Shown here piece by piece: positions 20,429 through 29,188 of a DNA stretch of 64,000 nt. Numbering within the stretch: the first letter of the stretch is position 1; every line of letters starts with the position of its first letter. This stretch comes from Gordonia pseudamarae (GTDB lineage Bacteria; Actinomycetota; Actinomycetes; Mycobacteriales; Mycobacteriaceae): contig NZ_CP045809.1 in NCBI RefSeq assembly GCF_025273675.1, positions 1-64,000 of the forward strand. The letters run 5' to 3'. A program made the position numbers and the translations under genes. Below the pieces are notes generated by a model, which made no database searches, was not told the origin of the DNA, and saw only the letters and a list, made by a program, of their open reading frames with translations.

Positions 20429-21679
20429 ATGACGAGGACAGGCCGAGTGGTCCTGCTGGTGGTGACGATGATGCTGGCGGTGGCGTCGGTGTTGTTGCCC
20501 AGTCCGGCACGGGCAGCCGAGTTCGACCGGTATCTGAACCTCCCGCTGGTCAATCGGGACGCCGCGCATGGCACGGGCGGTCTGCATCCCGATCTGCCGA
20601 CAGATGTGCCGACTCTGGGCAAGCTGCTCGGGCAGGCCCGCGGGGCAGGAGTGGCGCCCAGGTCGTACCAGGCGCTGCTGGCCCAGTACTGGCTGGCCAC
20701 CGCGACCTCAGAGGCCGGAATCGAGCTCAAGTCGTGGAACCCGCGGACCGGCGCGATGGCCAACCGCGAGGTCCTGATCAAGTCGTACCGCTACTACGAG
20801 AACTTCCAGCTCTCGCACCGCGAACTGCAGTGGGCGGGCATGGGCGGCCAGGTGGGTGCCGATTTCGGCGGCGGCCTCGTCGACTTCGAACTGTTCAGCG
20901 TGCCGTTCAACGTCAAGGAGATCGGGCTGGCGGCCAATGCGGTTGTCAAGGCGGTGACGGATGCAGGCGGTCCGGCGCTGCGCAACGCGCTACCCGACGG
21001 GCTGCTCGCGATCGCCGATGGCGGTGCCAAGATCACCGGTGCCGACCTGCACTACATCCTCGGCATGATCATGGTGATGCAGAAGAACATTTTCAGCGAC
21101 CTGATGCCGATGCACGCCGCCTATGTGGACAAGGGCCTGCCCGCGATCGCCGAGATGCGCGACGCCGGACTGTTCGACGACGAGATCTACCGGGCCTGGG
21201 AGGACGTCGCGTCGAAGAATCCCGACCGGATCGCCGCCGGTAACGCCCGGCTGCTGCGTCGCGAACAGGGTGAGGTGATCAAGCGCCAGTGGGACCAGGT
21301 GCGCAACCATCGCGGCAAGGTCGGCGCGGCCATCACCTACCTGTCGACGGTCGCCGGTTCGCCGTCGGTCGCCGGGGTGAAGCCGCCGCGGTCCATGGAT
21401 CCGGTGGTGCTGTACTCCTCGACCCCCGACGGCCGACGGCTGAAAATCACGACGCCGCTGCCTGATTGGGACTGGTCGGTGTATTCGGAACGGTGGAGGT
21501 ACATCAGCGATGAGTTGCTTCCCAAGTACAAGTTCATGGTCAATCACCGCTGGCCGCAGTTGCGGGCCACGCTGGAGGTGCCCTACGAGCGGCAGTTCGA
21601 ATCGCATCGGCCGATCATGAACATCCCGCAGATCCTGTACGCGATGGCTGATCAGATTCGTGTGGAGGTCGTTAAGTGA
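20429..21679 (+). CDS. Secreted protein of unknown function, coupled to the lipase-like gene
   Basis: The start is ATG 20429, preceded by AGGAGGG. The 416-residue product opens with a Sec signal peptide (RVVLLVVTMMLAVASVLL, then a likely cleavage after ARA). The mature part is mostly helical, with no motif I recognise; it has tryptophan-rich patches such as PDWDWSVYSERW. Its stop codon overlaps the start of the next gene by four bases, so the two are translationally coupled and probably act together outside the cytoplasm. I cannot assign a function. Confidence 0.8.
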   Translation: MTRTGRVVLLVVTMMLAVASVLLPSPARAAEFDRYLNLPLVNRDAAHGTGGLHPDLPTDVPTLGKLLGQARGAGVAPRSYQALLAQYWLATATSEAGIELKSWNPRTGAMANREVLIKSYRYYENFQLSHRELQWAGMGGQVGADFGGGLVDFELFSVPFNVKEIGLAANAVVKAVTDAGGPALRNALPDGLLAIADGGAKITGADLHYILGMIMVMQKNIFSDLMPMHAAYVDKGLPAIAEMRDAGLFDDEIYRAWEDVASKNPDRIAAGNARLLRREQGEVIKRQWDQVRNHRGKVGAAITYLSTVAGSPSVAGVKPPRSMDPVVLYSSTPDGRRLKITTPLPDWDWSVYSERWRYISDELLPKYKFMVNHRWPQLRATLEVPYERQFESHRPIMNIPQILYAMADQIRVEVVK

Positions 21680-23025
21680 AGCAGCGCAACACTTTTCGGC
21701 TCAGTATTGTCCGGATCATCGCGGCGGTGACGGTGACGACGCTCGCCCTGCTGGGTACGGGTGCCGCCGGGGGCGCTCCCGTGCACAAGACCCCGTCGTT
21801 GCCGGAGCTCTTCAACGGATTCGTGGTCGGCGCCTTCGCCGGGGCGAAGATCGGAAGCCCGCAGGAGATCTTCCACGCACTCACCGCCGACGACCCGTTC
21901 TACAAGGAACCGAAGCTGACCGGCACGGAGAAGCCTGGCACGCTGATCAAGTCCAAGAAGGTCGACGTCATGTTCACCGGCGTCAAACCGGCCAATCTCA
22001 ACGCGTACAAGATCATGTATGTGACAACGGGTTTGGATGCGAAGACGCCGGAGATCAGTACCGGTATCGTGATGGTGCCGCAGGGTCGGCGCGGAGTGGA
22101 CCGAAAGGTCATCAGCTACCAGGAGGCCAACGATTCCGTCGGTGGCAACTGCCATCCGTCGGGACAGTGGACGGGCCAGAATCCGATGGACGGCTCGTCG
22201 TGGTCGGCACTCGGGCCGCTGGCGATCATGTTCGACAAGGGCTATACCGTCACCATCTCGGACGTCGGCAACAATGGTGACACGTCGCCGCACGGCGTAT
22301 TCGCCGGAACCTACGCCGGACACGCCCAGCTCGACGCCGTGCGCGCGGCCCAGCAACTCCCCAAGGAGGCGCCGCGCAAAGATGCCGAGATCGTGCTGTT
22401 CGGTATCGCCGGCGGCGGTGTCGGGGCGGCGCGGGCCGCCGAGGATCAGGATGTCTACGCGCCGGAGCTGACGGTGAAGGCCGCCGTCCTCGAGGGCATG
22501 GTGATCAATGAGCGCAACTTCATGCGGATCGCGAACGGGTCGATCGGATCGGGTTTCGCGTTCGCCAACCTGCTCGGTCTCGAGCCTAAATACCCGGATA
22601 TGAACATCGACGCCCACCTCAATCCGGCCGGTAAGGCTGTCGCCGACTGGTATCGCACCCAATGCCAGACTCCCGCGTACTTCATGATGCCGTTCGTGCC
22701 GTTGCAGACGCTGTTCAAGGGCAACAGGAATCCGGCCGACATCCCCTCGTTCCAGCGGGCCTACCGCGACAACGTGCTCGGCAAGAAGGCACCCAAACCC
22801 AAAGTGCTCATCACCTCGTGCGCCAAGGACGATTCGATCATGTCGATCGTTCCGGCCAAGGATGCCCGCAACCTCGCGGCCACCTACCGCCGCGGCGGAA
22901 CGCGGGTCACGTACGCGCCCACCAACTGCAGCTGGATCGAGATGATCACCAACCTGTATCACTGGGGCACCGATCTGTTCGGCGTGCAAACCCTCGCCTG
23001 GGTCGACGCCCAGTTCACCCGGTAG
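21676..23025 (+). CDS. Secretory lipase (LIP) family protein lacking the nucleophile serine
   Basis: The start is GTG 21676, overlapping the previous stop. The 449-residue product has a signal peptide, a two-cysteine alpha/beta-hydrolase layout and the overall pattern of secretory triacylglycerol lipases (GQNPMDGSSW, GYTVTISDVGNNGD, AQLDAVRAAQQL). At the nucleophile elbow, where the family has Gly-x-Ser-x-Gly (usually GYSQGG), it reads G243-I-A245-G-G-G, so the serine is replaced by alanine. The acid and histidine regions (SCAKDDSIMSIVP; YHWGTDLFG) remain roughly in place. It is probably a non-catalytic pseudoenzyme, perhaps a lipid-binding partner of the upstream protein. Confidence 0.78.
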   Translation: MKQRNTFRLSIVRIIAAVTVTTLALLGTGAAGGAPVHKTPSLPELFNGFVVGAFAGAKIGSPQEIFHALTADDPFYKEPKLTGTEKPGTLIKSKKVDVMFTGVKPANLNAYKIMYVTTGLDAKTPEISTGIVMVPQGRRGVDRKVISYQEANDSVGGNCHPSGQWTGQNPMDGSSWSALGPLAIMFDKGYTVTISDVGNNGDTSPHGVFAGTYAGHAQLDAVRAAQQLPKEAPRKDAEIVLFGIAGGGVGAARAAEDQDVYAPELTVKAAVLEGMVINERNFMRIANGSIGSGFAFANLLGLEPKYPDMNIDAHLNPAGKAVADWYRTQCQTPAYFMMPFVPLQTLFKGNRNPADIPSFQRAYRDNVLGKKAPKPKVLITSCAKDDSIMSIVPAKDARNLAATYRRGGTRVTYAPTNCSWIEMITNLYHWGTDLFGVQTLAWVDAQFTR

Positions 23026-23070
23026 TCGGGAATAGCAGCCCGGTTCCGGTCGTCACCGCACACCACCCAG

Positions 23071-23186
23071 CCGGTTGAGGTGCGAGGCCGCCCGGCGGCC
23101 GAGCCTCGAAACCCGGTGAGATGACGGTGTCGTCCAAGCGGTTTCGAGGCTCATCGCCTAGCGGCTCGTCGCACCTCAACCGGCTG
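23071..23186. repeat. Inverted pair of dispersed repeats (copies C and D)
   Basis: Copy C (23071-23120) begins CCGGTTGAGGTGCGAGG; copy D (23140-23186) is inverted and ends CGCACCTCAACCGGCTG. Transcribed, they could fold into one long hairpin with a loop of about 20 nt. It lies after the lipase-like gene and before the MFS gene, so it may work as a terminator. Confidence 0.75.
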
Positions 23187-23233
23187 CTGGGCGGATTGGG
23201 TCCTGGGACAACGGAGTGCGAGGCAGGAACGGA

Positions 23234-24427
23234 ATGAGCGAACCCGACGAGATCAAGCCGTTCACACTCACCCGGGCCGTCACCCTGCTGCTGGCGGTGA
23301 CGTGCGGTACCTCGGTGGCGGGCCTGTACTACGCGCAGCCACTGCTGGTCACCATCGCCGACCACCTGAACGTCTCGTCGTCGACGGCCGCGCTTCTGGT
23401 CACCGCGTCCCAGATCGGCTACACGCTCGGCCTGATGTTCCTGGTGCCGCTCGGCGATGTCATGGATCGTCGGCGGCTGATCATCGCGATGATGACAGTG
23501 GCGATAGCGGCGTCGGCGGGAGCGGCGGTGTCACCGAATTTCGCGACGCTGTGTGCGCTTCTGGTGATCGGCGGTATCACCTCGGCGACCGCGATGGTGG
23601 TGGTGCCGATGGCGGTCGGTCTCGCGGCCGATTCCGAGCGCGGCCGGGTCACCGGCACGGTGATGGGCGGGTTGCTGCTCGGAATCCTGTTGGCTCGCAC
23701 CGTCAGTGGTGTGATCGCCGAGATCGGCGGCTGGCGCCTGGTGTACATCGTCGCCGCGGTGGCACTGGCGGTGCTGGCGGTGCTGCTGCTGCGGATCCTG
23801 CCGCCGATCACACCCACGGCGTCCTTGACGTATCCGCGGTTGTTGCGGTCGATCTTCACCATCATCGGCCGCGAACCGATCCTGCGGGGCCGCATGGCGC
23901 TGGGGTTCCTGTCGATGTGTGGATTCGCCCTGATGTGGACGTCCTCGACGTTCCTGCTGGCCGAGGAGTACGGCTATTCCGACGGCGTCATCGGCATCTT
24001 CGGTCTGGCCGGTGCGGCGGGCGCGGTGGGTGCACCGATGATGGGTCGGCTCGCCGACGCCGGACATGCCCGCCTGAGCACCACGCTCACCTGGTCGACG
24101 GTGCTCGTGGGTTGGGGTCTGCTGGCGCTGGGTACGCACAACCTGCCCGCGTTCGTCGCCGGCATCCTGGTGTTCGATTTCGGGGTGCAGGCCGCCCACA
24201 TCACCAACCAGAACCGCATCTACGGCCTCAATCCCGATGAACGCAGCCGCCTCACCACCGCGTACATGGTCACGTTTTTCTTCGGCGGCGTCGCCGGCTC
24301 GATCATCGCCTCCCTCGCCTACGCCGCCGGTGGCTGGCTGCTGGTGTGCGGCATCGGCGCAGGTCTTGCCGCAGCTGCCCTCGCCATCTGGGCCACGATC
24401 TGCGCCACCGTCGAACGCGCCTCGTAG
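23234..24427 (+). CDS. MFS transporter (12-segment drug:H+ antiporter type)
   Basis: The 397-residue product starts at ATG 23234 after AGGA. It has 12 hydrophobic segments, the MFS loop motif between segments 2 and 3 (PLGDVMDRRRLI) and an antiporter-type segment around GLLLGILLARTVSGVIAEIG. It resembles sugar or drug efflux carriers of the DHA1 group; the substrate is unknown. It stands alone between a repeat pair and the toxin-antitoxin locus. Confidence 0.88.
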   Translation: MSEPDEIKPFTLTRAVTLLLAVTCGTSVAGLYYAQPLLVTIADHLNVSSSTAALLVTASQIGYTLGLMFLVPLGDVMDRRRLIIAMMTVAIAASAGAAVSPNFATLCALLVIGGITSATAMVVVPMAVGLAADSERGRVTGTVMGGLLLGILLARTVSGVIAEIGGWRLVYIVAAVALAVLAVLLLRILPPITPTASLTYPRLLRSIFTIIGREPILRGRMALGFLSMCGFALMWTSSTFLLAEEYGYSDGVIGIFGLAGAAGAVGAPMMGRLADAGHARLSTTLTWSTVLVGWGLLALGTHNLPAFVAGILVFDFGVQAAHITNQNRIYGLNPDERSRLTTAYMVTFFFGGVAGSIIASLAYAAGGWLLVCGIGAGLAAAALAIWATICATVERAS

Positions 24428-24511
24428 TTTCTGAACCGCAGATCGTGGTAAATGTGCGAGTGAGCCGACCTGGTGGGATGCGATCTCTCCGGCGACTTCA
24501 TATCAGCTGAT

Positions 24512-24922
24512 TCAGCGGGCACGTTCGTCATCCGGGCCCGGTGCCAGCATGGGAATTCCCTGGTGTGTTGCGGCATCGGCCATCCGGGTGTCGTAGGTGA
24601 CCAGGCCGTCCAGATCGTCGCCCAGTTCGAGAGCCGCGGCGATGTGGACGGCATCCAGGCTGCGCAGAAGTGGAGGTTCGAGCAGTGCAGCAGCGGTGAA
24701 CGTGGCGCCGGACAGCGTAGTGAGGGTGATCGAACTCAGCACAAGTCTGGCTCTGACCATGTCGCCCCCCGCCAGCCGAACAGCGCGGATCAGTTCGGTG
24801 CGGGCGAGGTCGCAGGACACGAGAACCGGGTCCTCCTCAATGAGCCAGCGGTGCAACGTGGACGATTCCGGTTCGGCTACGACGAACTTCACCAACGCCG
24901 ATGTGTCGATGTAGTACGCCAT
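24512..24922 (-). CDS. vapC: VapC-type PIN-domain toxin
   Basis: PIN toxins are Mg-dependent ribonucleases that stop translation when freed from their antitoxin. The 136-residue product has the four acidic residues of the site: Asp6 (YIDTSAL), Glu43 (RTEL), Asp90 (SLDAVH) and Asp111 (TYDTRM). It lies 2 bp after the antitoxin gene on the same strand. The numerical VapBC family cannot be assigned from sequence alone. Confidence 0.92.
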   Translation of the reverse strand: MAYYIDTSALVKFVVAEPESSTLHRWLIEEDPVLVSCDLARTELIRAVRLAGGDMVRARLVLSSITLTTLSGATFTAAALLEPPLLRSLDAVHIAAALELGDDLDGLVTYDTRMADAATHQGIPMLAPGPDDERAR

Positions 24923-24924
24923 CG

Positions 24925-25197
24925 TCAGCGATGTTCGGTTTCCCGTAGTTGTGCCAGTGCAGCCGAGAGTTCCGGACCCGGAGAGGGTTCGGGTAGGTCG
25001 CGTAGCGCTGACTTCGGTGGTCGCGCACGTCCTGCGGCGACCATCCGCTCCAGGGGTGACGCCGAAATCGGGGATAGTTGCGCGACCGGTCTGCCGTGGT
25101 CGGTGATCACCACTGTCTCTCCGGACGCGGCCTCGGCAACTACCGCGGACGCGTTCTGCTTGAGGGCCCGGATTCCCACTTCAGTCATGTTCTTCAT
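24925..25197 (-). CDS. vapB: Phd/YefM-like antitoxin of the VapC module
   Basis: The 90-residue product has the Phd/YefM fold start (VGIRALKQNASAVVAEAASG, then TVVITDHGRPVAQL) that binds DNA, and a flexible C-terminal tail that would wrap the toxin. The start is ATG 25197 or ATG 25188; the second is closer to homologues that begin MTEVGIR. A perfect 7-bp inverted repeat at the start codons is the likely site of autorepression. Confidence 0.9.
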   Translation of the reverse strand: MKNMTEVGIRALKQNASAVVAEAASGETVVITDHGRPVAQLSPISASPLERMVAAGRARPPKSALRDLPEPSPGPELSAALAQLRETEHR

Positions 25198-25207
25198 CGT
25201 AGAACAT
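25187..25207. promoter_or_regulatory. Palindromic operator of the toxin-antitoxin operon
   Basis: ATGTTCT (25187-25193) and AGAACAT (25201-25207) are perfect inverted arms around a 7-bp spacer, covering both possible antitoxin start codons. Toxin-antitoxin operons are normally repressed by the complex binding such a palindrome. Confidence 0.65.
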
Positions 25208-25239
25208 TGTGGAAGACGGTGCTGGCCGAGTCTGCCGCT

Positions 25240-25365
25240 CTATAGTTCCTGAAGTCGTTGCCGAACTCGTTCACCGAACACGGGGCACCCGGCAGATTCC
25301 AGTGCGTGGACAAGATTCACGCTGAGTTGTCGGCCGCACCAGTACTTCAACTGCTGCTCGACCAC
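25240..25365 (-). CDS. Possible small protein (41 aa) after the HTH gene
   Basis: A GTG at 25365 opens a 41-codon frame ending TAG at 25240, with the fragment QLSVNLVHALESAGC. It sits 29 bp after the HTH gene, where relatives often carry a PIN-domain toxin gene. GGAGG lies about 14 bases before the start, which is too far for a good ribosome site. It could be a degraded toxin gene, a real micro-protein or nothing. Confidence 0.2.
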   Translation of the reverse strand: MVEQQLKYWCGRQLSVNLVHALESAGCPVFGERVRQRLQEL

Positions 25366-25393
25366 TGCCGCTTACCGGACCTCCGCCAGACCG

Positions 25394-25837
25394 TCAGTAC
25401 TCTTCGAGCAGCTCATCGAGCCCACGTAGTTTGTCGAAGGCTTCGCGCTGCCGCTGTAGGCGTCGGCGTTTGTACTCTTCGACGTCGGCGGCGAGTAGGC
25501 GATGATGTGACCCGACCTTGTGGGACGCGATCTCACCGTTACCGATCATCTTCATCAACGTCGGGCGGGATACTCCGAGCTGGCTCGCGGCGACGGTCGT
25601 CGTCAGTTCCTCGGGAAGCGTAGCGATCGATATCCGGTCGCCGGACGCCATCGCCAGCACCACGTTGCGGATGATCCGAGCGAGGTCAATCGGCACGGCG
25701 ACTTGCTCGTGAACGTCGGTTCCGCTGATCGTGATAGTCGAAAACTCGGTGCCGACAGCCGCGATGAGAGCCTGGGCTGCCGCTCGCTCGTGGCGTGCAA
25801 GCATGACCGACCGATCTCTCGACCCCGTGTCCAACAT
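25394..25837 (-). CDS. Excisionase-type helix-turn-helix protein (antitoxin-like)
   Basis: The 147-residue product starts at ATG 25837 after GGAGGG. The C-terminal half has an excisionase/MerR-like DNA-binding motif (TVAASQLGVSRPTLMKMIGNG, then HRLLAADVEEYKRRR). Proteins of this kind in mycobacteria are usually first genes of two-gene toxin-antitoxin units with a downstream PIN toxin; here no intact toxin gene follows. It may be an orphan regulator or antitoxin. Two copies of a 12-bp motif upstream are likely operators. Confidence 0.75.
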   Translation of the reverse strand: MLDTGSRDRSVMLARHERAAAQALIAAVGTEFSTITISGTDVHEQVAVPIDLARIIRNVVLAMASGDRISIATLPEELTTTVAASQLGVSRPTLMKMIGNGEIASHKVGSHHRLLAADVEEYKRRRLQRQREAFDKLRGLDELLEEY

Positions 25838-25853
25838 GATCCCTCCGATCTGA

Positions 25854-25895
25854 TTACAGATGTAACTGTAAGAGACTTTCACTTGTAACCGTAAG
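25854..25895. promoter_or_regulatory. Repeated operator-like motifs upstream of the HTH gene
   Basis: TGTAACTGTAAG (25861-25872) and TGTAACCGTAAG (25884-25895) are direct repeats 23 bp apart, about two helical turns. TTACAGATGTAA (25854-25865) is an overlapping small palindrome. The position just before the HTH gene suggests autoregulation. Confidence 0.55.
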
Positions 25896-25980
25896 TGCGG
25901 GGCTGGGTGATTGTTGGAATGTCTGGCACGTGGCCTTCGTTGCAACTGTGTTGCGGACCGTCGACCAGGAGGTTTGGCCT

Positions 25981-26709
25981 ATGCGTGGATTCGACGTCAG
26001 TTCGTGGAACGGGGTGGTGGGGTCGCTGCTCATCCTGACCGTGGTTATGGCGATCGGTGTGGGCGTCCGGCTGATCGTCATGTTCACGGTGCAACAGCGC
26101 CAGCAGCGGATGAACCGGCAGATCAACGAGCGGCTCAAGACCCTCATCGCGGCGTACAAGGTGCTCGGCGGATCGTTCACCGGCAATCTGGCCGTCGACC
26201 CGCGGCACCTGCGTGACATCAGGATCGGGGCCGCCGCCCCCGATAGCGGGACCGCCCCCGAAGACGGGACCGGCCCGGATGATGCCGACGATCAGGACGG
26301 CGGCGACATGGACACCGTGATTCCGTCGGGTGCGGGATCGGATAGGGCCCGCCGGACGCGGGACGCGGTGGAGGCGGCGCTCTCGGATGTGTTCCTGCTG
26401 GGTACCGAGGAACATGTGCGGCTTGCCGAGCAGGCCGCCCGGGAGCTGGTCGCGGGCCGCCCGGTGTACACGGCCGAACTGGTGGCGTCGCTGCGCGAGT
26501 TCATCAGGCGAGCCCTGGACCTCGATCCGATACCCGATGATCTGCGGATACCGAGCCAGGGACCGGCGCGACCATCATCGTCGGGTGTCCGGCAGGGCCG
26601 TGCCGGCGGCCAGGGCGGCGGAAGACAGGGTGGAGGCGGCGGCGGGGGTGCCGGTGGTGGCATGGGAATGGGCATGGGCGGCATGGGAATAGGACGCCAC
26701 GACGACTGA
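25981..26709 (+). CDS. Single-pass membrane protein with Gly/Met-rich tail
   Basis: The 242-residue product starts at ATG 25981 after AGGAGG. One membrane segment (about residues 10-35, VVGSLLILTVVMAIGVGVRL) is followed by a basic Gln/Arg-rich stretch, a soluble central part with an Asp-rich linker, and a tail of Gly and Met-Gly repeats. I do not recognise a characterised family. The tail would be cytoplasmic if the short N-terminus is outside. Confidence 0.7.
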   Translation: MRGFDVSSWNGVVGSLLILTVVMAIGVGVRLIVMFTVQQRQQRMNRQINERLKTLIAAYKVLGGSFTGNLAVDPRHLRDIRIGAAAPDSGTAPEDGTGPDDADDQDGGDMDTVIPSGAGSDRARRTRDAVEAALSDVFLLGTEEHVRLAEQAARELVAGRPVYTAELVASLREFIRRALDLDPIPDDLRIPSQGPARPSSSGVRQGRAGGQGGGRQGGGGGGGAGGGMGMGMGGMGIGRHDD

Positions 26710-26737
26710 GTCCGCCACGAGCCCGAATCCGAAAGGG

Positions 26738-27310
26738 TCAGCCCGGGTTGCCGACGCGGGGCACCGCCTTCTCGCCGTGCGGACCGAAGATGTGCAGGAT
26801 CTCCACCGACGGACAGCACTCGGCCGGACCGAACCAGTGCGGTATCCGCGGATCGAACTCGGCGGTCTCACCGGGGCCGAGGACGTGCTCGTCGTCGCCG
26901 AGGATCAGCCGCAGCGAGCCGGCCAGCACGTACAGCCAGGCGTGTCCGTTGTGCGACTTGAGGTTTGGCTCGCGCTGTCCAAGAACATGTTTGAACACCT
27001 GTACGCGGCCCTGATAGCCGGTCAACGGAACGATGACGCCGCCGGTGGCGTGCCGGAAACCGGCGAGGTGGGTGCGCGGGTCGCCGGTGGCGGGAGCCGC
27101 GACGAGTTCGTCGAGCGAGACCCGGTAGACCCGGGCGAGGGGGATGAGCAGGTCGAGTGTCGGCCGGCGGATACCGGTCTCGACCCGCGACAGTGTGCTC
27201 GTCGACAGGCCCGTCTCGGCGGTGACCGCGGCCAGGGTCAGGCCCCGCGCCGTGCGTATGGCCCGAAGCCGGGGACCGATCGCATCGAGCAGCGAAACCA
27301 CATCCTCCAT
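26738..27310 (-). CDS. XRE-family regulator with C-terminal cupin domain
   Basis: The 190-residue product starts at ATG 27310. It has an N-terminal helix-turn-helix (about 10-70, GLTLAAVTAETGLSTSTLSR) and a C-terminal cupin (about 105-180, with HNGHAWLYVLAGSLRLILGD and GETAEFDPRIPHW) that could bind a small ligand or metal. It is divergent from an MFS drug-transporter gene 119 bp away, so it is the likely repressor of that pump. Confidence 0.9.
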   Translation of the reverse strand: MEDVVSLLDAIGPRLRAIRTARGLTLAAVTAETGLSTSTLSRVETGIRRPTLDLLIPLARVYRVSLDELVAAPATGDPRTHLAGFRHATGGVIVPLTGYQGRVQVFKHVLGQREPNLKSHNGHAWLYVLAGSLRLILGDDEHVLGPGETAEFDPRIPHWFGPAECCPSVEILHIFGPHGEKAVPRVGNPG

Positions 27311-27429
27311 AAGCCCATGCTTGCAGAAACCGCAAGATCTCTCGACCCCGGTGGGTCGGCTCCCGCACGATGGACGCCTGGTGCACCAGGCATCGGGCCG
27401 GGTGCGACGCGAGGGGCAGGCGGGGCATC

Positions 27430-28869
27430 GTGGCACTTTCACGAGAGGAATCCGGAGCAGGCGTCGACACGGGCGGCAGCGGAGTGGTGTCCTCCGCAAC
27501 CGATACCGAATCGCGGGCGTCGCCGAGTACCGCTCGTCGATGGACGATTCTCGCGGTGTGCGCGTCGGCGCTGTTCCTGGTGGGCCTGGACACCTCGATA
27601 GTGACCGTCGGCCTGTCCGAGATCGGGGCGGGTCTGGATGTCGCGCCTGATCGTCTGTCCTGGGTCATCGACTCCTACACCGTGGTGTTCGCATCCTTCC
27701 TGATTACCTCGGGTGCCCTCGCTGATCGGTTCGGGCGTCGCCGTACGCTCCTGGTGGGCATGCTGGTGTTCGGATTGTCATCGGTATTGTGTGCCGTTGC
27801 ACCATCTTTCGGTGTTCTGATCGCAGCTCGCATCGCCCAGGGGGTCGGCGCCTCGATGTTGACGCCGGTGGGTCTGGCGATTGTCGTCAACACGATGACC
27901 GACCCGGCCGAACGGGCGCGTGCGATCGGCGTGTGGGGATCGATGTTCGGGCTGAGCCTGGCCGCCGGACCGGTCACCGGCGGCGCCCTGATCGCCGCGC
28001 TCGACTGGCGAGCACTGTTCTGGATCAACATCCCGTGTGTCGCCGTGGCGATGATCCTGATCGTCCGGATTGTTCCCGAATCCCACGGCGGACAGGTCCG
28101 TCGTCTCGACGTTCCGGGCCAGGCGCTGCTGGTGGCGATTCTGGCGATCGCGGTGGCCCTGATCATCGAGGTGCCCCGGATCGGTTGGTCGAATCCGTTG
28201 AGCCTGACCGGATATGTGACGCTGGCCGGCCTGCTTCCGTTGTTCGTGGTCGTGGAATCACGGCGCCACCAACCGGTCATCGAACCGGCGCTGTTCCGGG
28301 TGGCGGCCTTTCGTGGAGCTGTTCTGGGTGCACTGGCGGTGTTCGTGGCGTTCAGCATGACGCTGCTGACCACCACCGTGTATCTGCAGGACGTGCGCGG
28401 CTGGACCGCCGTGGCGGTCGGTGCGGCGATCCTGCCGATGGCCGCCGGCGCTATCTGTTGCGCACCGCTGTCTGGCTATCTGGTGAGCCGGATCGGACCG
28501 CGTGTACCGCTCATGATCGCCGGTGCCGCAATAGTTCTCGGCGGAATTCTACTGACTGGCGTGCCCGTGTCCGACAGTATCGGTCTGCTGATCGTCGCGT
28601 ATCTGTTCATCGGGGTGGGTGTGGGCTTCGCCAACGCGCCGATCACCAACACGGCGGTGAGCAGCCTGCCCCCGGCCCGCGCCGGGGTGGCCGGGGGCAC
28701 CGCGTCGACGGCGCGTCAGGTAGGCATCTCCGTGGGTATCGCCCTGGCCGGAAGCCTCGTATCCGGTGCCGACGACTTCACGAGTGCGAGTGTGCCGGCG
28801 TGGATCACCATCGCCCTGTGCGGTGCCGTGGTGGTCATGCTCGGTGTCGTGAACCGCCGGCCGGGCTGA
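27430..28869 (+). CDS. MFS transporter (14-segment DHA2 drug efflux type)
   Basis: The product has about 14 membrane segments, the loop motif GALADRFGRRRTLL and the DHA2-type motif LDTSIVTVGLSEIG in segment 1, as in EmrB/QacA pumps that export lipophilic compounds with proton exchange. I chose GTG 27430 (479 residues); an ATG at 27370 and a GTG at 27487 are in the same frame. It is divergent from the XRE-cupin gene, which probably controls it. Confidence 0.88.
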   Translation: MALSREESGAGVDTGGSGVVSSATDTESRASPSTARRWTILAVCASALFLVGLDTSIVTVGLSEIGAGLDVAPDRLSWVIDSYTVVFASFLITSGALADRFGRRRTLLVGMLVFGLSSVLCAVAPSFGVLIAARIAQGVGASMLTPVGLAIVVNTMTDPAERARAIGVWGSMFGLSLAAGPVTGGALIAALDWRALFWINIPCVAVAMILIVRIVPESHGGQVRRLDVPGQALLVAILAIAVALIIEVPRIGWSNPLSLTGYVTLAGLLPLFVVVESRRHQPVIEPALFRVAAFRGAVLGALAVFVAFSMTLLTTTVYLQDVRGWTAVAVGAAILPMAAGAICCAPLSGYLVSRIGPRVPLMIAGAAIVLGGILLTGVPVSDSIGLLIVAYLFIGVGVGFANAPITNTAVSSLPPARAGVAGGTASTARQVGISVGIALAGSLVSGADDFTSASVPAWITIALCGAVVVMLGVVNRRPG

Positions 28870-29188
28870 CGGCACGGGCATCGGTATGGGTGCTTCTCGC
28901 TGAACGGGTCCACTGCGCGTGCGGTGATATGAAACGCGGTGCCATGAAACTATGCCCATGACGTTCTTGGGACAAGCGTCGGGTTTCTCAGCAGCGTCGC
29001 TCGCCCGGCCGCGCGTTCGCCATCGGTGACCGGAATGTAGTCCACCCGAATGACAGCCGGACGGCGCAGCGATTAGCCGATTCGCGCATGCAAGTAAAGA
29101 GGCTTTTTATACTATCGAATGTCAGGTGCGCACCGCGGGGGTCCGTACAGTGGATGAGCGACGCGTGAGTTGAGTGGAGGGAGTGGTA
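28870..29188. other. Intergenic region without recognisable gene
   Basis: These 319 bp between the MFS gene and the first secreted paralogue include a relatively AT-rich patch (about 29090-29125, with CTTTTTATACTATCG) that may hold the promoter of the secreted protein. No frame here has a ribosome site and recognisable product. Confidence 0.4.
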
